Both the position numbers and the translations under genes were made by a program. Positions 42,077-53,690 of a stretch of DNA of 64,000 nt are shown piece by piece; within the stretch, counting starts at the first letter, position 1; every line of letters starts with the position of its first letter. The notes beneath the pieces are model-generated. The model was not told the DNA's origin and searched no databases. It saw nothing but the letters and a program-made list of their open reading frames with translations. Source of the stretch: Phoma sp. XZ068 (taxonomy: Eukaryota; Ascomycota; Dothideomycetes; Pleosporales; Didymellaceae). Where the stretch lies: contig RBKR01000005.1 of assembly GCA_004835665.1 (NCBI GenBank), forward strand, positions 930,001 through 994,000, written 5' to 3'.

Positions 42077-44347
42077 CTGCTTGACTACAATCGAAATTCA
42101 TTGCTCCTTTCTTGGACCGTTGCAGTCTTTGCAGTAATTTCCAGTCGCTCGCCACGGATTGATTCGGCATTGTCGAGATGTTCGTGGCCCAGGAAGTGTA
42201 GTGCGCATGACCTAGACCCTGAGATGGCAAGAGCAGCCCACGACATGAATACTTCTTCTCCAATACAAAGAGCTCTGAGAACCTCTGCAGTCATCACTTG
42301 GCTAATCCTGCAGGTCAGCTCTCGCAACTCTCCGACGATATTTCCCCTGAAGAAGGTCAGTTTGACTTCGGAAGCAACTGCCGTTGACCAACACCGTCAC
42401 TCAAATGATGTCAGGTACTGGCCACATCTCGCTGTCTCTGCAGCCCCCACACCTTGTCCTTGTCGCACAACAGCATTCGGGTGAGTCGCTTATCCCTTGT
42501 TCAATATTCTGAAGCCATGCTGACCGCCTCGGCGACATTCCAGCTTCTGAGACGTTCAGCCACAAGCCGAAACTGACAGTTGTCTCTCGCTAACGTCAGA
42601 ACGCCGTTCGAGTACGACGGTGGGAAACATCGGCAAGCTCAGTGCGACCGCAACAATAGCAGTGTTCATCTCGATCTTCACAATGATTGGACTACTCCAT
42701 CATGGATGCGAGCCCGGGCTCGGCTCTTCCGATACTACCAAAAATCCGGGATGAGATGCACGACATTACCAGCATGCACTACGGCAAGGGAAGAGACGGT
42801 TTGATGTTGTCAAACGAAACAAACGGCAGATTTCGGTCCCGAGGGAACTCGAAATGGTGCACCTCTCAACTTGTCACCGGTTCTGTTACACCATGGCGAC
42901 ATGCTCGTTGAAGGAGACAACGTCTCCACTTCCTGTCAAAGTTGGCCTCAGGCAGCGAAAAGCCAGCCCATGCACGACATGGTGAACAGTTCCCAAATCG
43001 GCGAGCCTCTAACCTGGGCCTGGACGCAAGGCAGTAGTCAAGGTAGCACGATACGGGAGCGGTGTTACGCAGAACGCGCTGATGACATGCACATGGAGCC
43101 GAAGCAACCGTTGAGAATGCAGATGGGGAGTCGATCCTGGCAAAAGCCGGATCGAGCACGAGGAAGCGCCGAACAGATGGCAGAGTGGGCTCAGCTCGTG
43201 GAGTCGATTTGGGCGCTCATGCTCTTGGTGGATTCTTTTTGGAATGTACGATGACGATGAAGAGTTCTGCTAGGCGTTCTCCAAGGTGTCGGTGAGTTTG
43301 GCACTTGAACAGCAAAATGCGATTGAAGCATTGAGCCGCCAGGGCATGCCGGTGAGGCGAGTACGCGGACTGCCCCTGGGCTGCGCAGCATCTGCAACTT
43401 GACTAGTGTGGCAGTTATGGGCCCAGCGGGATTCCAGGCTTGACTTTTTGGCTCAGTCCATGGCGGCGGCGAGCACAGCAGCGATTCGTGCGAGGGTTCT
43501 CGTTGAGGCACTGCGTGCCCTGCGGCTGCTCAGCACGCTCAGCAACGTTCAGGCACGAGCACGACAAGATGCACGCTTTCGAGACTTGACGTTGGATGTT
43601 TGCTTGTTGCGGCAGCATCCTTTGCGGTCCCTCCTCCACACGCTGATCGTACTGGACCCCGAGCTAACTGATATCGGGTGCTTATCGAGGAGGGGTTGCC
43701 TTGACAGGCGACGCCAGATGCCGAGAAAGCGCGACATGCTCGGCCCATGGCGACACAGGTGGTGCGGCGGTCGCTCACTGGCTGCGGCAAGTGAGGCGTC
43801 AGCAGGCGTGCAGGTGTGCGCTGAACAGGCTGGACGACTGGCGAGCAGACAGCCCGCCAGGTCGAGCGACAATCACGGTGTCAAAGCGGGCGAACCCAGC
43901 CCCGTCTGTCACGGTGCACACGGAGTAGCTACGGAGGCGCGGATAGTGAATGATTTTCCTCGCTAGCAGAGGATCCTCGCGCGCAGGCTGCTCGCACCTG
44001 GATGGCCTCGCCGTGAGCGCAGCATCCGACTCTGCACAGCCAGGCACCCTCGTCGACGGCGCAGCTCATCAGGGTTTTCGCAGAGGTGAGGTACGAGTGG
44101 CGCGGGCGGACTACTGCAGCGCCAGCAGCGCTACCGCCGACCACAGGCAGATCGAGCCGCTTATTGGTGTGTGGGGCAGTCCTCACCGACTTTTGGCAGC
44201 TGCGAGGCCCGTGCAACCCGACTGTTACCCTCTGGTCCCCTCCAGGCCGGCTTACGTTCTGCGCTTACACCGCTCTCCATCAGCTCAGAGCGGCTGAGCA
44301 CTCGAGCACTCGCACTCTCGACCACCAACGACCTCTCCGTGGCCAAC
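42077..44347. other. Gene-free region and 5' leader of the zinc-cluster gene
   Basis: 2.3 kb without a supported gene. 43400-44340 is GC-rich with overlapping open frames on both strands, none with a domain. The part nearest 44347 is probably promoter and 5' UTR of the zinc-cluster gene. The coding frame is open upstream of ATG 44348, but that extension starts from a non-ATG codon. Confidence 0.5.
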
Positions 44348-46879
44348 ATGGAGAACCATCAGCACATAGACTTCGACGGCACCCTCTACGGTGTCGAGGG
44401 AGGGTTCGACCCGACCTTCGACCCCAACCGCCAGACATACACGCAGTACCAGACCTGGCCGCTGCCCATATCGCCCGGCGCAATGGCGCAACAACAGCAG
44501 CACCAGCAGCAACAGCAGCAACAGCAGCACCACGACCCCAGCCAGCAGCACCAGCACCAGCAGCGCCGCCTGCAGACCGTCGCCGCGACAAGTGCCCAGC
44601 ACAACTCGATGCCGGCCACGACGACCGCGATTGCTCCCCTTCAGACGGCCGGCCTCGGCTTCCCGGCCGCCATGCAGCCCATGAACCCTATGCTGGCCAC
44701 CTGGATGAACATCAACACCGACGGCTTCGCCCAGGACCCCTACATGACACCGGGCGGCATGGGCATGGCCGCCAGCTTCGACTCGACCTTCGGCGGCCAG
44801 CTGCAGACGTCGCCCGTCGACTTCGCCATCAACCCGGCCCACATGATGTCGTCCATGTCGATGCCCTTCAACATGATGACCACCACCACCATGGACATGC
44901 CGCCCATGAACGCTCCCTTCAACATGGGCGACTTCACACAGGAGTTCCACAACATCAACCCGCAAGAGTTCGCCCACTCCAACGTGAGCATTGGCAGCGG
45001 CTCGCCCGGCGAGCAGTGGATGGAGGTCCGCTCACTGTCAAGCAGCGACGCCGGCTGGGTCGATGTCGGCGCGCACAACCACCGCCATTCCTACGACTTC
45101 TCGGATTCGTCGGCCATCGTCTTCAACCCCGCGCAGTCACTCCACATCCGCACCTCGTCGGACTCGACAAACTCGAACCAGTCCGACGTACCCCGCTCCG
45201 CCGGCTCTCTAGGCAGCAGCTTCGAGGAGATCAACTTCCCCATGAACTCGCCAGGATCAGAGAACAACTTGTCATTAGTCCACTCGCACGCACACTCGGA
45301 CGACTGCAACCATGGCCATGGACTGCCGCTTGACCACGGTTACGACAACTACATCTCGCCAAACCAGTCTGTTAGCCCACCCATGGCACGCATTGAGCCC
45401 GTCGTCATCAAGCAGTCTGCCAGCAGTTCAGCCTCCCCAACCTCCTCGGCCGTCAGCTCACCACCAGCTGTTCGCCGAAGAAAGTCACCTGCTGGCCCTA
45501 TCAATGCCGGTGCAAAACCCACAAAGACGATCGTCAAGAAGACGCCCGCTCACACCACCAAGAAGGACACCACCGGCGAGAAGCGCGTTGGCCGAAGACG
45601 TGGCCCTCTCAGGCCAGATCAGCGTCAACAGGCCCACGAGATCCGCAAGCTTCGCGCTTGTCTGCGGTGCAAGTTCCTCAAGAAGACCTGTGACAAGGGC
45701 GATCCGTGCGCCGGTTGCCAGCCATCCCACGCACGTCTTTGGCAGGTACCGTGCACGCGCATTGACATCAAGGACATCGCTTTCTTCATGAAGGACTGGA
45801 AGGCTGACTACGAACGTCATGTCAGTCTTGGCTTCTCCATTGGTAACATCAAGGGCTTCTCACCCCACGAACGTCCCATCTATGTCACCCACGGATATGG
45901 TCACTACCTGCCCATCATGGCCCGTGAGGTCTACGTTCGTGACGAGAAGTGCTTTGGTGTTGACTGGCACGAGACCCTCAGCGGTTCGCACTTTGAGATC
46001 AACACTGCGAAACTCTCTGCTGGTATGGAGGGCGTCTCGCGCGCTATGCTCAGCGACTACCTCGACCGCCACATTGATGGTGGGTTTGAGAACTTCGTTG
46101 ATGAGTACTTTGAGGGTACCTACTTCGTCACTGAGCTATTGAAGACTGCCTACCGCTACTACACTCGTGAGAAGTTGCCTGTCATTCGCAAGGCTCTCAA
46201 GCTCGTCATCGCCTACAACCTGACTCTCCACGTTACCATGGTCGAAGGACTCGGCGACGAGGAGGCGCCTGGCAAGGTTGAGGATCAATCATCCAAGTTC
46301 TGCGGCACCACCATCGCACCGGTAATGATCAACTTCCAGGTCAAGTGTGCCCTTGCCGATATGTGGCGTGAATTGCAGAAGGACGTTCTTGAGGAGCTCT
46401 CCTCGCTGTACCAGTCCGTCTACAGTGGTGACAAGCTCAAGAACTGGCCCACCATCTTCATGCTGGCCGCCATCCTTCTTGCTGTCTGGGAGTTGATCCA
46501 GTTCGATTGCAGCTACCGTGTCCCTGACCAAGCTGCCGTCAACAAGTTCTGCTCGGACATGGAGGGCACACCCGTCGGTGTCATCGTTGGTCTGTTCTCG
46601 GCCATCTCCCAGAAGCTCCCCTCATTCTCGGAATGGGACACCAGGAAACACCACCACCTCCTTAACAGCAACCCGGCGGTGTGTGATGCCATGACTGATG
46701 TTCGCGCACACGTCACCAAATATGGTAAGTTTGATCCCCCACTCGGATCATCCCGTGCAATACTAATTCGGCATGCAGACTCGTATCTCAGGTCAAGGTC
46801 CGATTGCAAGTTCGACCGCGAGGACTTCGACTCGCTGTCGAATAAGTTCTTGTCCAAGCTTGTTATTCGCGCCAATTAA
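44348..46879 (+). CDS. Zinc-cluster-type regulatory protein with poly-Gln N-terminus
   Basis: Two exons (44348-46724 and 46779-46879) encode 825 aa; the start MENHQHIDFDG has a good context (ccaacATGg). The N-terminal 430 residues are low complexity, with poly-Gln/His tracts, Met-rich and Ser-rich stretches. A basic region (RRRGPLRPDQRQ) precedes the cysteines at 438, 441, 448, 454, 457 and 469 (ACLRCKFLKKTC, then DPCAGC, then WQVPC). The spacing CX2CX6CX5CX2CX11C is a Zn2Cys6 pattern with a wide last loop. The C-terminal 350 residues form a helical domain without the usual fungal-trans motifs (for example HGYGHYLPIMAREVYVRDEKCFGVDW). The intron is exactly 54 nt with no stop in frame. Likely a nuclear DNA-binding regulator; targets unknown. 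Confidence 0.85.
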   Translation: MENHQHIDFDGTLYGVEGGFDPTFDPNRQTYTQYQTWPLPISPGAMAQQQQHQQQQQQQQHHDPSQQHQHQQRRLQTVAATSAQHNSMPATTTAIAPLQTAGLGFPAAMQPMNPMLATWMNINTDGFAQDPYMTPGGMGMAASFDSTFGGQLQTSPVDFAINPAHMMSSMSMPFNMMTTTTMDMPPMNAPFNMGDFTQEFHNINPQEFAHSNVSIGSGSPGEQWMEVRSLSSSDAGWVDVGAHNHRHSYDFSDSSAIVFNPAQSLHIRTSSDSTNSNQSDVPRSAGSLGSSFEEINFPMNSPGSENNLSLVHSHAHSDDCNHGHGLPLDHGYDNYISPNQSVSPPMARIEPVVIKQSASSSASPTSSAVSSPPAVRRRKSPAGPINAGAKPTKTIVKKTPAHTTKKDTTGEKRVGRRRGPLRPDQRQQAHEIRKLRACLRCKFLKKTCDKGDPCAGCQPSHARLWQVPCTRIDIKDIAFFMKDWKADYERHVSLGFSIGNIKGFSPHERPIYVTHGYGHYLPIMAREVYVRDEKCFGVDWHETLSGSHFEINTAKLSAGMEGVSRAMLSDYLDRHIDGGFENFVDEYFEGTYFVTELLKTAYRYYTREKLPVIRKALKLVIAYNLTLHVTMVEGLGDEEAPGKVEDQSSKFCGTTIAPVMINFQVKCALADMWRELQKDVLEELSSLYQSVYSGDKLKNWPTIFMLAAILLAVWELIQFDCSYRVPDQAAVNKFCSDMEGTPVGVIVGLFSAISQKLPSFSEWDTRKHHHLLNSNPAVCDAMTDVRAHVTKYGKFDPPLGSSRAILIRHADSYLRSRSDCKFDREDFDSLSNKFLSKLVIRAN

Positions 46880-48911
46880 GGTTCTCTCTCGCCAGCTCGA
46901 CAAACTACCTTTAATTTCTAGGCTGCATATCTGCACACCGCCTATCCTTAACGAGACCTCATCACCAAGACCCCGCAGCTTACTCCCACGACATCCAACG
47001 ACCAATGACTTACGTGTCCGATGTTTGCAATGTACGGTTGACGACACCACTAAAACGATGAACGGCCTGTTTGCATTTTGCGATTCCCCGGCGTCACGGA
47101 CGCCATGTTAGCGATCCAACTGTTCAACACTCTCTCGAGCAACATCAACTTTTATATTACGATGCCATGTTCACGGCTGAAACGATGGACCACGAAACGA
47201 TGGCCACAAAACTTGTTCTTTTTGCAGGTCTGGACGGAGTCCATGCACCTGAGTATCCTGTTCACGATGCTGGAGGATTGTGACTATTGCGCTTCCAAGA
47301 CTGTTGGTTGCACAATGGGTCTATCCCCACTTCTTTTGTTTCTCACGATTGTTTTATCTATGGCATAGCGAGCGAGTCGGCTTTCATTACTTTTAGGACC
47401 TGCCTCAGCAGTTGGGTACTGTCTCAAAAGACAGTATCAAAACTTGTTCTTTTTTTTCTCGTTTACATGTATCTATCAACAAATGTTCCGGCATTGGGAG
47501 CGAGCAATATGACTCAGCAGAACTACCATTCCTCGGCACGATTTGCATCGACCAGCGCTCCTCCATTCTTACCTCGACTCAGCAAGCTCTGGATTTGTAC
47601 CACGCTGAGTCATGGGAGGTCTGAGTAGGCGCGCGGTATCCCATGCGGAGGCGTTACGGCTTGTAGACGGCCCTGTTTAGTCTAGCTTAGATATATGACA
47701 GGACTCAGTCCACATTCACACTTCAACCATCAGTTCGCAATCTCACGATGCACCTCATGATTCACGAGCTGCAGGTGCCCCTCAACTTGTCAATGTCAAA
47801 CAATGGGCTTTCAAAATAGGTCTGCCCCACGCAGTCCGCCACCATGGCATGAGAGGTGGGCACAGCGACCGGAGAAATGTATCCGCGCTTCACCGCTCTT
47901 CTCGCCCGGAGTCAAGCCTTTCCTCTTCCAACGCCAAACGCAGCACACGCTCCACACGATGCGAAAGCAGCCAGGCGACCCGATATTGCCCGTCCTCGTC
48001 CGGTCAAGATCGCGCTCGAGAACCCTGGATCGACATCCGTGCAGCAGCCGTGCTCTGAAGGAAGGAAAGGCCCGCGATCTGCGCATCCACCTGGAGACAA
48101 TTGAGTTTTAGAAGGCGGCCGTGCTAACGCGCGCTCGAGGAGTGTTGCTAGGGCATTTGTCGCTTGGCACAACGTGTTTGCATGAATCTATTGCGCGCAA
48201 ATGGCAGGTGTCATGACGACGACGGCGGAGGAGGAAGGACATGGCGTCTAGCGGTCTGCGAAATTGCTTTTCGCCGCGGCTACGATGGTGTCGTTTGATC
48301 GTTTGGACGCACAGTAGCGTTCCTGAACTGGTTCTTGCAGATTGCGTGTGTTGCGTGTGTGTGGATCGAGAGAGTGAGACGCTGTACAACACACCCTGCA
48401 TTACATATAACGCACTTTACCGTTATTGCGCCACTCGTGCATACAGTGCTCCTCAACGCGGCTGCGGCATCGCGATCCTGTGCGACGTGTCGATGCTTTG
48501 CTTGCTTGTCATGTCTTCTGCCAAGATTGCATGAAGAAGGTCGTTGGTGGCTGCACAGGGGCATATTTGAGAGAGCCGGGGTATGCTGGTGAGAGTGTAT
48601 GTTGTGCACAGGCGGTGAACAGATGGGGTAGGTTTGAGCGGCCTTGGGCGGGGTGTCGTCGATGCTCTCTTAATTACCATGTTCTAAGCGGACGTCTATT
48701 TTGGTCTGTCGTGGGAATCGTTGACCAAGAGTGCAGATGCTTTTTTGCAGCGGCCCTGCGATGTTGATTGGACTAGACTGACTTCATATGGCGGTGGATG
48801 GCAGTGTCGACTGCGGGCAAATGTAAGAGTACGATTATGTTCATTATTTTTGCCAAGGCAAGTGTCTACGGCAGCGTAGTACCGCAAACGCCTTCGTCAT
48901 ATAGCTCAAAC
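46880..48911. other. Gene-free region
   Basis: 2 kb between convergent genes. The first part should be the 3' UTR of the zinc-cluster gene. Many short overlapping frames, none convincing. No RNA gene or repeat recognised. Confidence 0.45.
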
Positions 48912-50187
48912 CTAGAATCCCTGCCTCTCCTTGGGCGCATACCGCTCCTCCAGATACTTTGCATCCTCATCACTCAGCTGGTAATTCGAGTTCTTGACCG
49001 TCTCCTCGATCCTTTCTTTGCTGCTTAGACCAATAATGGGGCACACGCCCTTCTTGATACACCACGCGGTCGCGATACACGCCATGCTGACATTGTTCTT
49101 CTTCGCAACCTCCTCGACACGACTGATGATTTCTTGGTCGATCTTGTCTTCGCGGCCGTGGACGAGACTCTCGAGGAACTTGTCGGTCTGCGCGCGGCTG
49201 GAGGAGCGGTCATTCCATGGACGAGTGAGGGCGCCACGAGCAATGGGGGACCAGGGAATAAGTCCAACGCCGGTGTCTTTGCAGTAAGGGATCTGGAGGG
49301 GTTTAGTCAGCACGTTTATGGTGTGGATGTACTTGGAGGGCTTACCATCTCCCTCTCTTCCTCGCGGTAGATGAGGTTGTAGTAATTCTGCATGCTGATT
49401 GAATGTAAGTGAACACGCCAGCATAATCAAGACTGATGTGACGACGTACCTGATGAACTTGTGCCACCCGTTCTTTTCCGCAATGTTTTGCAGCGTCTGG
49501 AACTCCCATGCTGCCATCGAGCTGGCACCAATATACCTGACCCAGCCCTTCTCCACAACGTCGTTCAGCGCCTTCATGATCTCCTCTCGAGGTGTACCGC
49601 GGTCCAAGCGGTGAATCTGCAGGACATCGATGTAAGTGCCGAGTCGCTCGACGCTCTTCTCGACAGCATCGAAGATGTGCTTGCGGCTCAATCCAACCTG
49701 GTTTACCATGTCGCCGTCGTTGGTAGCGACAGCTGCAATGCCGACAGATGGATCTTCTTCGACGACGCCGAAGTAGCATTTCGAGAGGAGGACGAGCTTG
49801 TTGCGTGGGATGTTGTATTGCTTGATAGCTTTCGCGATGATCTTCTCGGATGTGCCGTGGGAGTAGATATCAGCCTGAGGGCAGCCATTAGTCCCAATCC
49901 ATGTGGATGATATTCTCGGAAAGATTGTATTGTGCAGTGGTTATACATACAGTATCCCATGTGTTGATGCCTTTCTTGTATGCGTGTTCGAGAATGGGCA
50001 GAGCGGCGTCCTCGTTCAAGACCCAGGGTTGCCATTTATCGCTGCCGAAGCTCATCGCACCCAAAATGACCTTAGAAACCTTTAGGCCGGACTTGCCCAG
50101 GCTACGCAATGGTCAGAACTTGCTTCAATTAGTGTTGTAGTGGAGGTCAGGGACGAACTTGACGTATTGCATCTTCTGTTCAGCCAT
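48912..50187 (-). CDS. Aldo/keto reductase
   Basis: Five exons (50187-50159, 50101-49951, 49874-49450, 49394-49346, 49292-48912) encode 344 aa. All four introns (57, 76, 55 and 53 nt) have good donors and keep phase, and exon 4 is only 49 nt. It starts MAEQKMQYVNLGKSGLKVSK. The catalytic tetrad is visible: Asp59 and Tyr64 (TWDTADIYSHG), Lys92 (VLLSKCYF) and His148 (DVLQIHRLD). Later come GVGLIPWSPIARG and CPIIGLSSKERIEE, the NADPH-binding end of the barrel. It should reduce aldehydes or ketones with NADPH in the cytosol, in the group that includes fungal aryl-alcohol dehydrogenases. The substrate is not predictable. Polyubiquitin lies upstream on the same strand. Confidence 0.93.
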
Positions 50188-50748
50188 TGTCGTCGCCGTG
50201 TACTTTCTTTGTGGAATCGGATTTGATGATGACTATTGTCGTGACAACAACAACAAGAACAGCGAGCCTCGGGATGCTTTATAGGAGCGGGGAATCGAAG
50301 CTGTCAAGTTTAAAGCCGAGCTGATATGGAGATTACCTTTTTAAGTCCGCAGGTGTTGCGTCACGATGTGGGGTAACGAAGTTGCCGGCGATGCTAGCTC
50401 GAGCACCTTTACAACATCAATACAATCGCCATCATGGTGTTTTGCAGATTGAAAATGCGCACAGCTTCGACAACAGCAACATAATAAGCGGAAATGAGAT
50501 GATCAGACGGCGTGATAGCGGGTGTCTTGGAACATTTCACTTCAATCGAGCACTACGACCGCGCAATAGGGAATGTAATGTGTTTGAGAGTGAACTCTCA
50601 GCCCGTAGGCATGCTTCTTGCATTGATAAACAGGCCATTGTACGTGACGTACGGCCGTGTGAACTATGAATGAATCAAGATCTCAGCCAGTAGCTGAGAT
50701 CATCTCTCGTAAACGCCTTGCCAGAAATCATCAAACAATCAAAGCTGC
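50188..50748. other. Spacer between aldo/keto reductase and polyubiquitin
   Basis: 561 bp between two minus-strand genes, holding the reductase promoter and the polyubiquitin 3' UTR. No element recognised. Confidence 0.45.
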
Positions 50749-51782
50749 CTACTGTCCACCGCGCAGACGAAGCACCAAATGCAATGTCGACTCCTTCTGG
50801 ATGTTGTAGTCGGAGAGCGTACGACCGTCTTCCAGCTGCTTACCGGCAAAGATAAGACGCTGCTGGTCAGGTGGGATGCCCTCCTTGTCCTGAATCTTGG
50901 ACTTTACGTTGTCGATTGTGTCGCTAGACTCAACCTCCAATGTAATGGTCTTGCCAGTGAGTGTCTTGACAAAAATCTGCATACCACCACGGAGACGAAG
51001 GACCAAGTGAAGAGTAGATTCCTTCTGGATGTTGTAGTCCGAGAGAGTGCGTCCGTCCTCAAGCTGCTTACCAGCAAAGATAAGGCGTTGCTGGTCCGGA
51101 GGGATACCCTCCTTATCCTGGATCTTGGACTTGACGTTGTCGATGGTATCCGATGATTCAACCTCGAGCGTGATGGTCTTGCCTGTGAGAGTCTTGACGA
51201 AGATCTGCATACCACCGCGCAGACGGAGGACGAGATGCAATGTGGACTCCTTCTGGATGTTGTAGTCGGAGAGAGTGCGGCCATCCTCAAGCTGCTTGCC
51301 GGCGAAGATCAAGCGCTGCTGGTCTGGGGGAATGCCTTCCTTGTCCTGGATCTTCGACTTGACATTGTCAATGGTGTCAGACGACTCGACCTCGAGTGTG
51401 ATGGTCTTGCCGGTCACTGGTATTGATGTTAGTGTAAGCTCATGACATGCGATGCGCGCTGTGGCAACTTACGAGTCTTGACGAAGATCTGCATACCACC
51501 ACGAAGGCGGAGGACAAGGTGGAGAGTGGACTCCTTCTGGATGTTGTAATCGGAAAGGGTGCGGCCATCCTCGAGCTGCTTGCCGGCGAAGATCAAGCGC
51601 TGCTGATCGGGAGGAATGCCTTCCTTGTCCTGGATCTTGCTCTTGACATTGTCGATGGTGTCGGAGGACTCCACCTCAAGGGTGATCGTCTTACCGGTGA
51701 CTGTGAGGCTGTTAGCAACTGCAGGCGGGTCTGAAGCCGGCGGCGGCAAGCGCTACTTACGGGTCTTGACGAAGATCTGCAT
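50749..51782 (-). CDS. ubi4: Polyubiquitin, four repeats plus C-terminal Gln
   Basis: Three exons (51782-51761, 51700-51473, 51416-50749) encode 305 aa: four head-to-tail 76-residue ubiquitins, each from MQIFVKT to LRLRGG, followed by one extra Gln that blocks conjugation until removed. Processing by deubiquitinases gives free ubiquitin. All units keep Lys48 and Lys63 regions and the Gly-Gly end. Both introns (60 and 56 nt, donors GTAAGT) interrupt the Leu8 codon after its first base, in unit 1 and again in unit 2. Units 3 and 4 have no intron there. The units differ at synonymous positions. A TATA-like box lies about 130 bp upstream. Stress induction is usual for such genes but not shown here. 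Confidence 0.98.
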
Positions 51783-52950
51783 GGTTGTGGCTGTGTTTGG
51801 TCTTTGGTGTGCTGTTGTAGTGTGTATGATTTGCAGCGTGTGCGTGAGATGTAGGTTGTGTGGTGGAGTGAGATGTAAGAGTGAGCGCGACGGAGGGGCG
51901 GGCTTAGTCTTATATGGGAGGCAGGCGTAGGCGGCAAGCTGAGGCTGTGACAGTGATGGCTATGACGCTAGCCCAAGGAGGCCCCTGCACCAATGAGATC
52001 AGGATATCGGAACGTTCGGGCAGATTCGACCGAAAGCGTGCGGCAAATCACTCACTTTCAAGATTTGCTGTTTGCTCTTTGTCAGCTGCCGCTTTCACAA
52101 TGAGCTGGAATGCTCTATCGCTGCTGTCTGGCACAGTCAAGCAGTTTGCTGTCGTTGTGCCACCTGGAGCTCGGTGGCCTGTTCGCAGCACCTTCCCCGC
52201 TTCCGTTATCGCGCCCCATAATGGCGCGTCTGGCCATGTGACGCTTCCTTATCGATTAAACAAGGCAACATTGCCTCCAGTTCGGTACTCACGTACCGAT
52301 GACATTAATGCGTGTTGAATTCTCACCTGGGAGATTCCCGTAGATTTAATCAAACCAAGTAATCTTCACGTCGATAGCCCGCGCGATTTGAAGCCTGCGC
52401 CATTGCATCGTGCGATAAGACGCTTTGATTGCGGTGCATCGCTGACGTATTAGACAATGCACGGTCCTGAAGGCACTCCGTTGGGACCCTGCCAGCTTGC
52501 AAACAGTCATGCTTAGTGGCGAGAATCACCCAATCCATATCTGTTGGGCAAAATCTTTGCGACAACTTTGCAACGGTAATGTGTGGCGATTTTGTTGGCC
52601 CGACAGCCTATTAGCTCGGGCGAGGTGCAAAGCTGTGTACGCCACAACGGCCAACTGCACATGGCAGTGGTGGACCCTGGAAGCATTATCCAGTCCAAGA
52701 TCTTGGAGATCACCTGAACGAGATGCACATGCTGTTGCAGATCTCCCGAACAAAGGGAGAATGTTGGGGTTCGCATGGGAGACTGGTGTGAAGTCACAAC
52801 GTCGTCACCCGGCGCGTGGCTTATACTGGCTTATTTTAAAGCTTCACCTTTGCTTTGTCGACGATTCTGAAGACCTCCATGCCCGCTACGTACTGACACT
52901 GTAATTTTACAAAAAGGCACCTTCAACCGTTCTACTATTACAAAAGCGAT
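51783..52950. other. Divergent region between polyubiquitin and the NTF2-like gene
   Basis: 1.2 kb. The first 120 bp are a C/A-rich leader of polyubiquitin on the minus strand, preceded by the TATA-like box at 51909-51917. An open frame at 51914-52318 has no protein character. Nothing else recognised. Confidence 0.5.
51909..51917 (-). promoter_or_regulatory. TATA-like element of the polyubiquitin gene
   Basis: On the minus strand the sequence reads catataaga about 130 bp upstream of the polyubiquitin ATG. A pyrimidine-rich leader follows, as in many strongly expressed fungal genes. It rests on motif and position only. Confidence 0.4.
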
Positions 52951-53340
52951 ATGGCAGCACCGGCGCTTACCAACCCCTCGCTCACTGCAGCGGTTTGCAG
53001 CCTCGAGCACCGCGCCTGGGCCGCCCTTTGTAGCTCTGGCCATGAGCTTCTACCCCTCCTGTCCAACAATCCCGTTATGATCTTCCCTGGGGACTACATC
53101 CTTACAGCTGTCTCCACCCCGACCGTTCACGAGATGCTGCAGAGCGCCGAGTTCCAACCCTGGAGCGATTATAAGCTGAGCCATGACGAGGTGATCCCAC
53201 TCGGCAAGGACAGCGCCCTGATATACTATCGCGTTGAAGCACAGCGTGCAAACGAAACCTTCCGAGCAATCTGCTCAAGCGCATGGGTGTTGGAGGGTCA
53301 GGAGTGGAAGATGGCGAGCCATCAGCAGACTTTGATATGA
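52951..53340 (+). CDS. NTF2-like (DUF4440-type) small protein
   Basis: Single exon of 129 aa from ATG 52951. The order of elements fits the cone-shaped NTF2-like fold. An N-terminal helix (SLEHRAWAALCSSGHELLPLLSN) is followed by the strand VMIFPGDYILT. Next come a helix (TVHEMLQS), a strand pair (SHDEVIPLGKDSALIYYRVEAQR), and a final pair (RAICSSAWVLEGQEWKMASHQQT). The closing W-x-x-x-x-H-x-Q-T pattern is typical of DUF4440/SnoaL-like proteins. Members include enzymes and small-ligand binders, so no function is assigned. No signal peptide is present. Confidence 0.8.
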   Translation: MAAPALTNPSLTAAVCSLEHRAWAALCSSGHELLPLLSNNPVMIFPGDYILTAVSTPTVHEMLQSAEFQPWSDYKLSHDEVIPLGKDSALIYYRVEAQRANETFRAICSSAWVLEGQEWKMASHQQTLI

Positions 53341-53690
53341 GCAGTGGGGTTTGAAGAGGCGTAAGCTATATAACGAGCTTTGCATGATTAAGAAGGAGTT
53401 TTGTAGATGATACCCTATTTAATAGTTCTTGACGCTTGATCGAAATGCACAGTAGCGACATTCACCGAGAAATGCGGCTGATTGTGCTCTCACGCCACGG
53501 GACGCCTGTGTGGAAAACCACGATGCGACTCTGACTTCAGCACACTCATATCGATGTTACGCTTGCATAACAAGCCGTAATGTTTTGATCCCCACATAGC
53601 GCGACTACTTGCTAGTGTCCGTCAGTGACGTATTGATCTTTGACTTCGTGAAATAGTCAGGAACTCAGCAAAGATGGATTAGCAAAATCA
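53341..53690. other. Intergenic spacer
   Basis: 350 bp between two plus-strand genes. Nothing recognised. Confidence 0.45.

Noticed and set aside
43406..43966. 186-codon plus-strand frame upstream of the zinc-cluster gene
   Set aside because: GC-rich with equally long frames on the other strand; Arg/Ala/Cys-rich and without a domain.
44285..44977. 230-codon minus-strand frame opposite the zinc-cluster gene
   Set aside because: Val/His/Gly-rich mirror of Gln/Pro-coded sequence; not protein-like.
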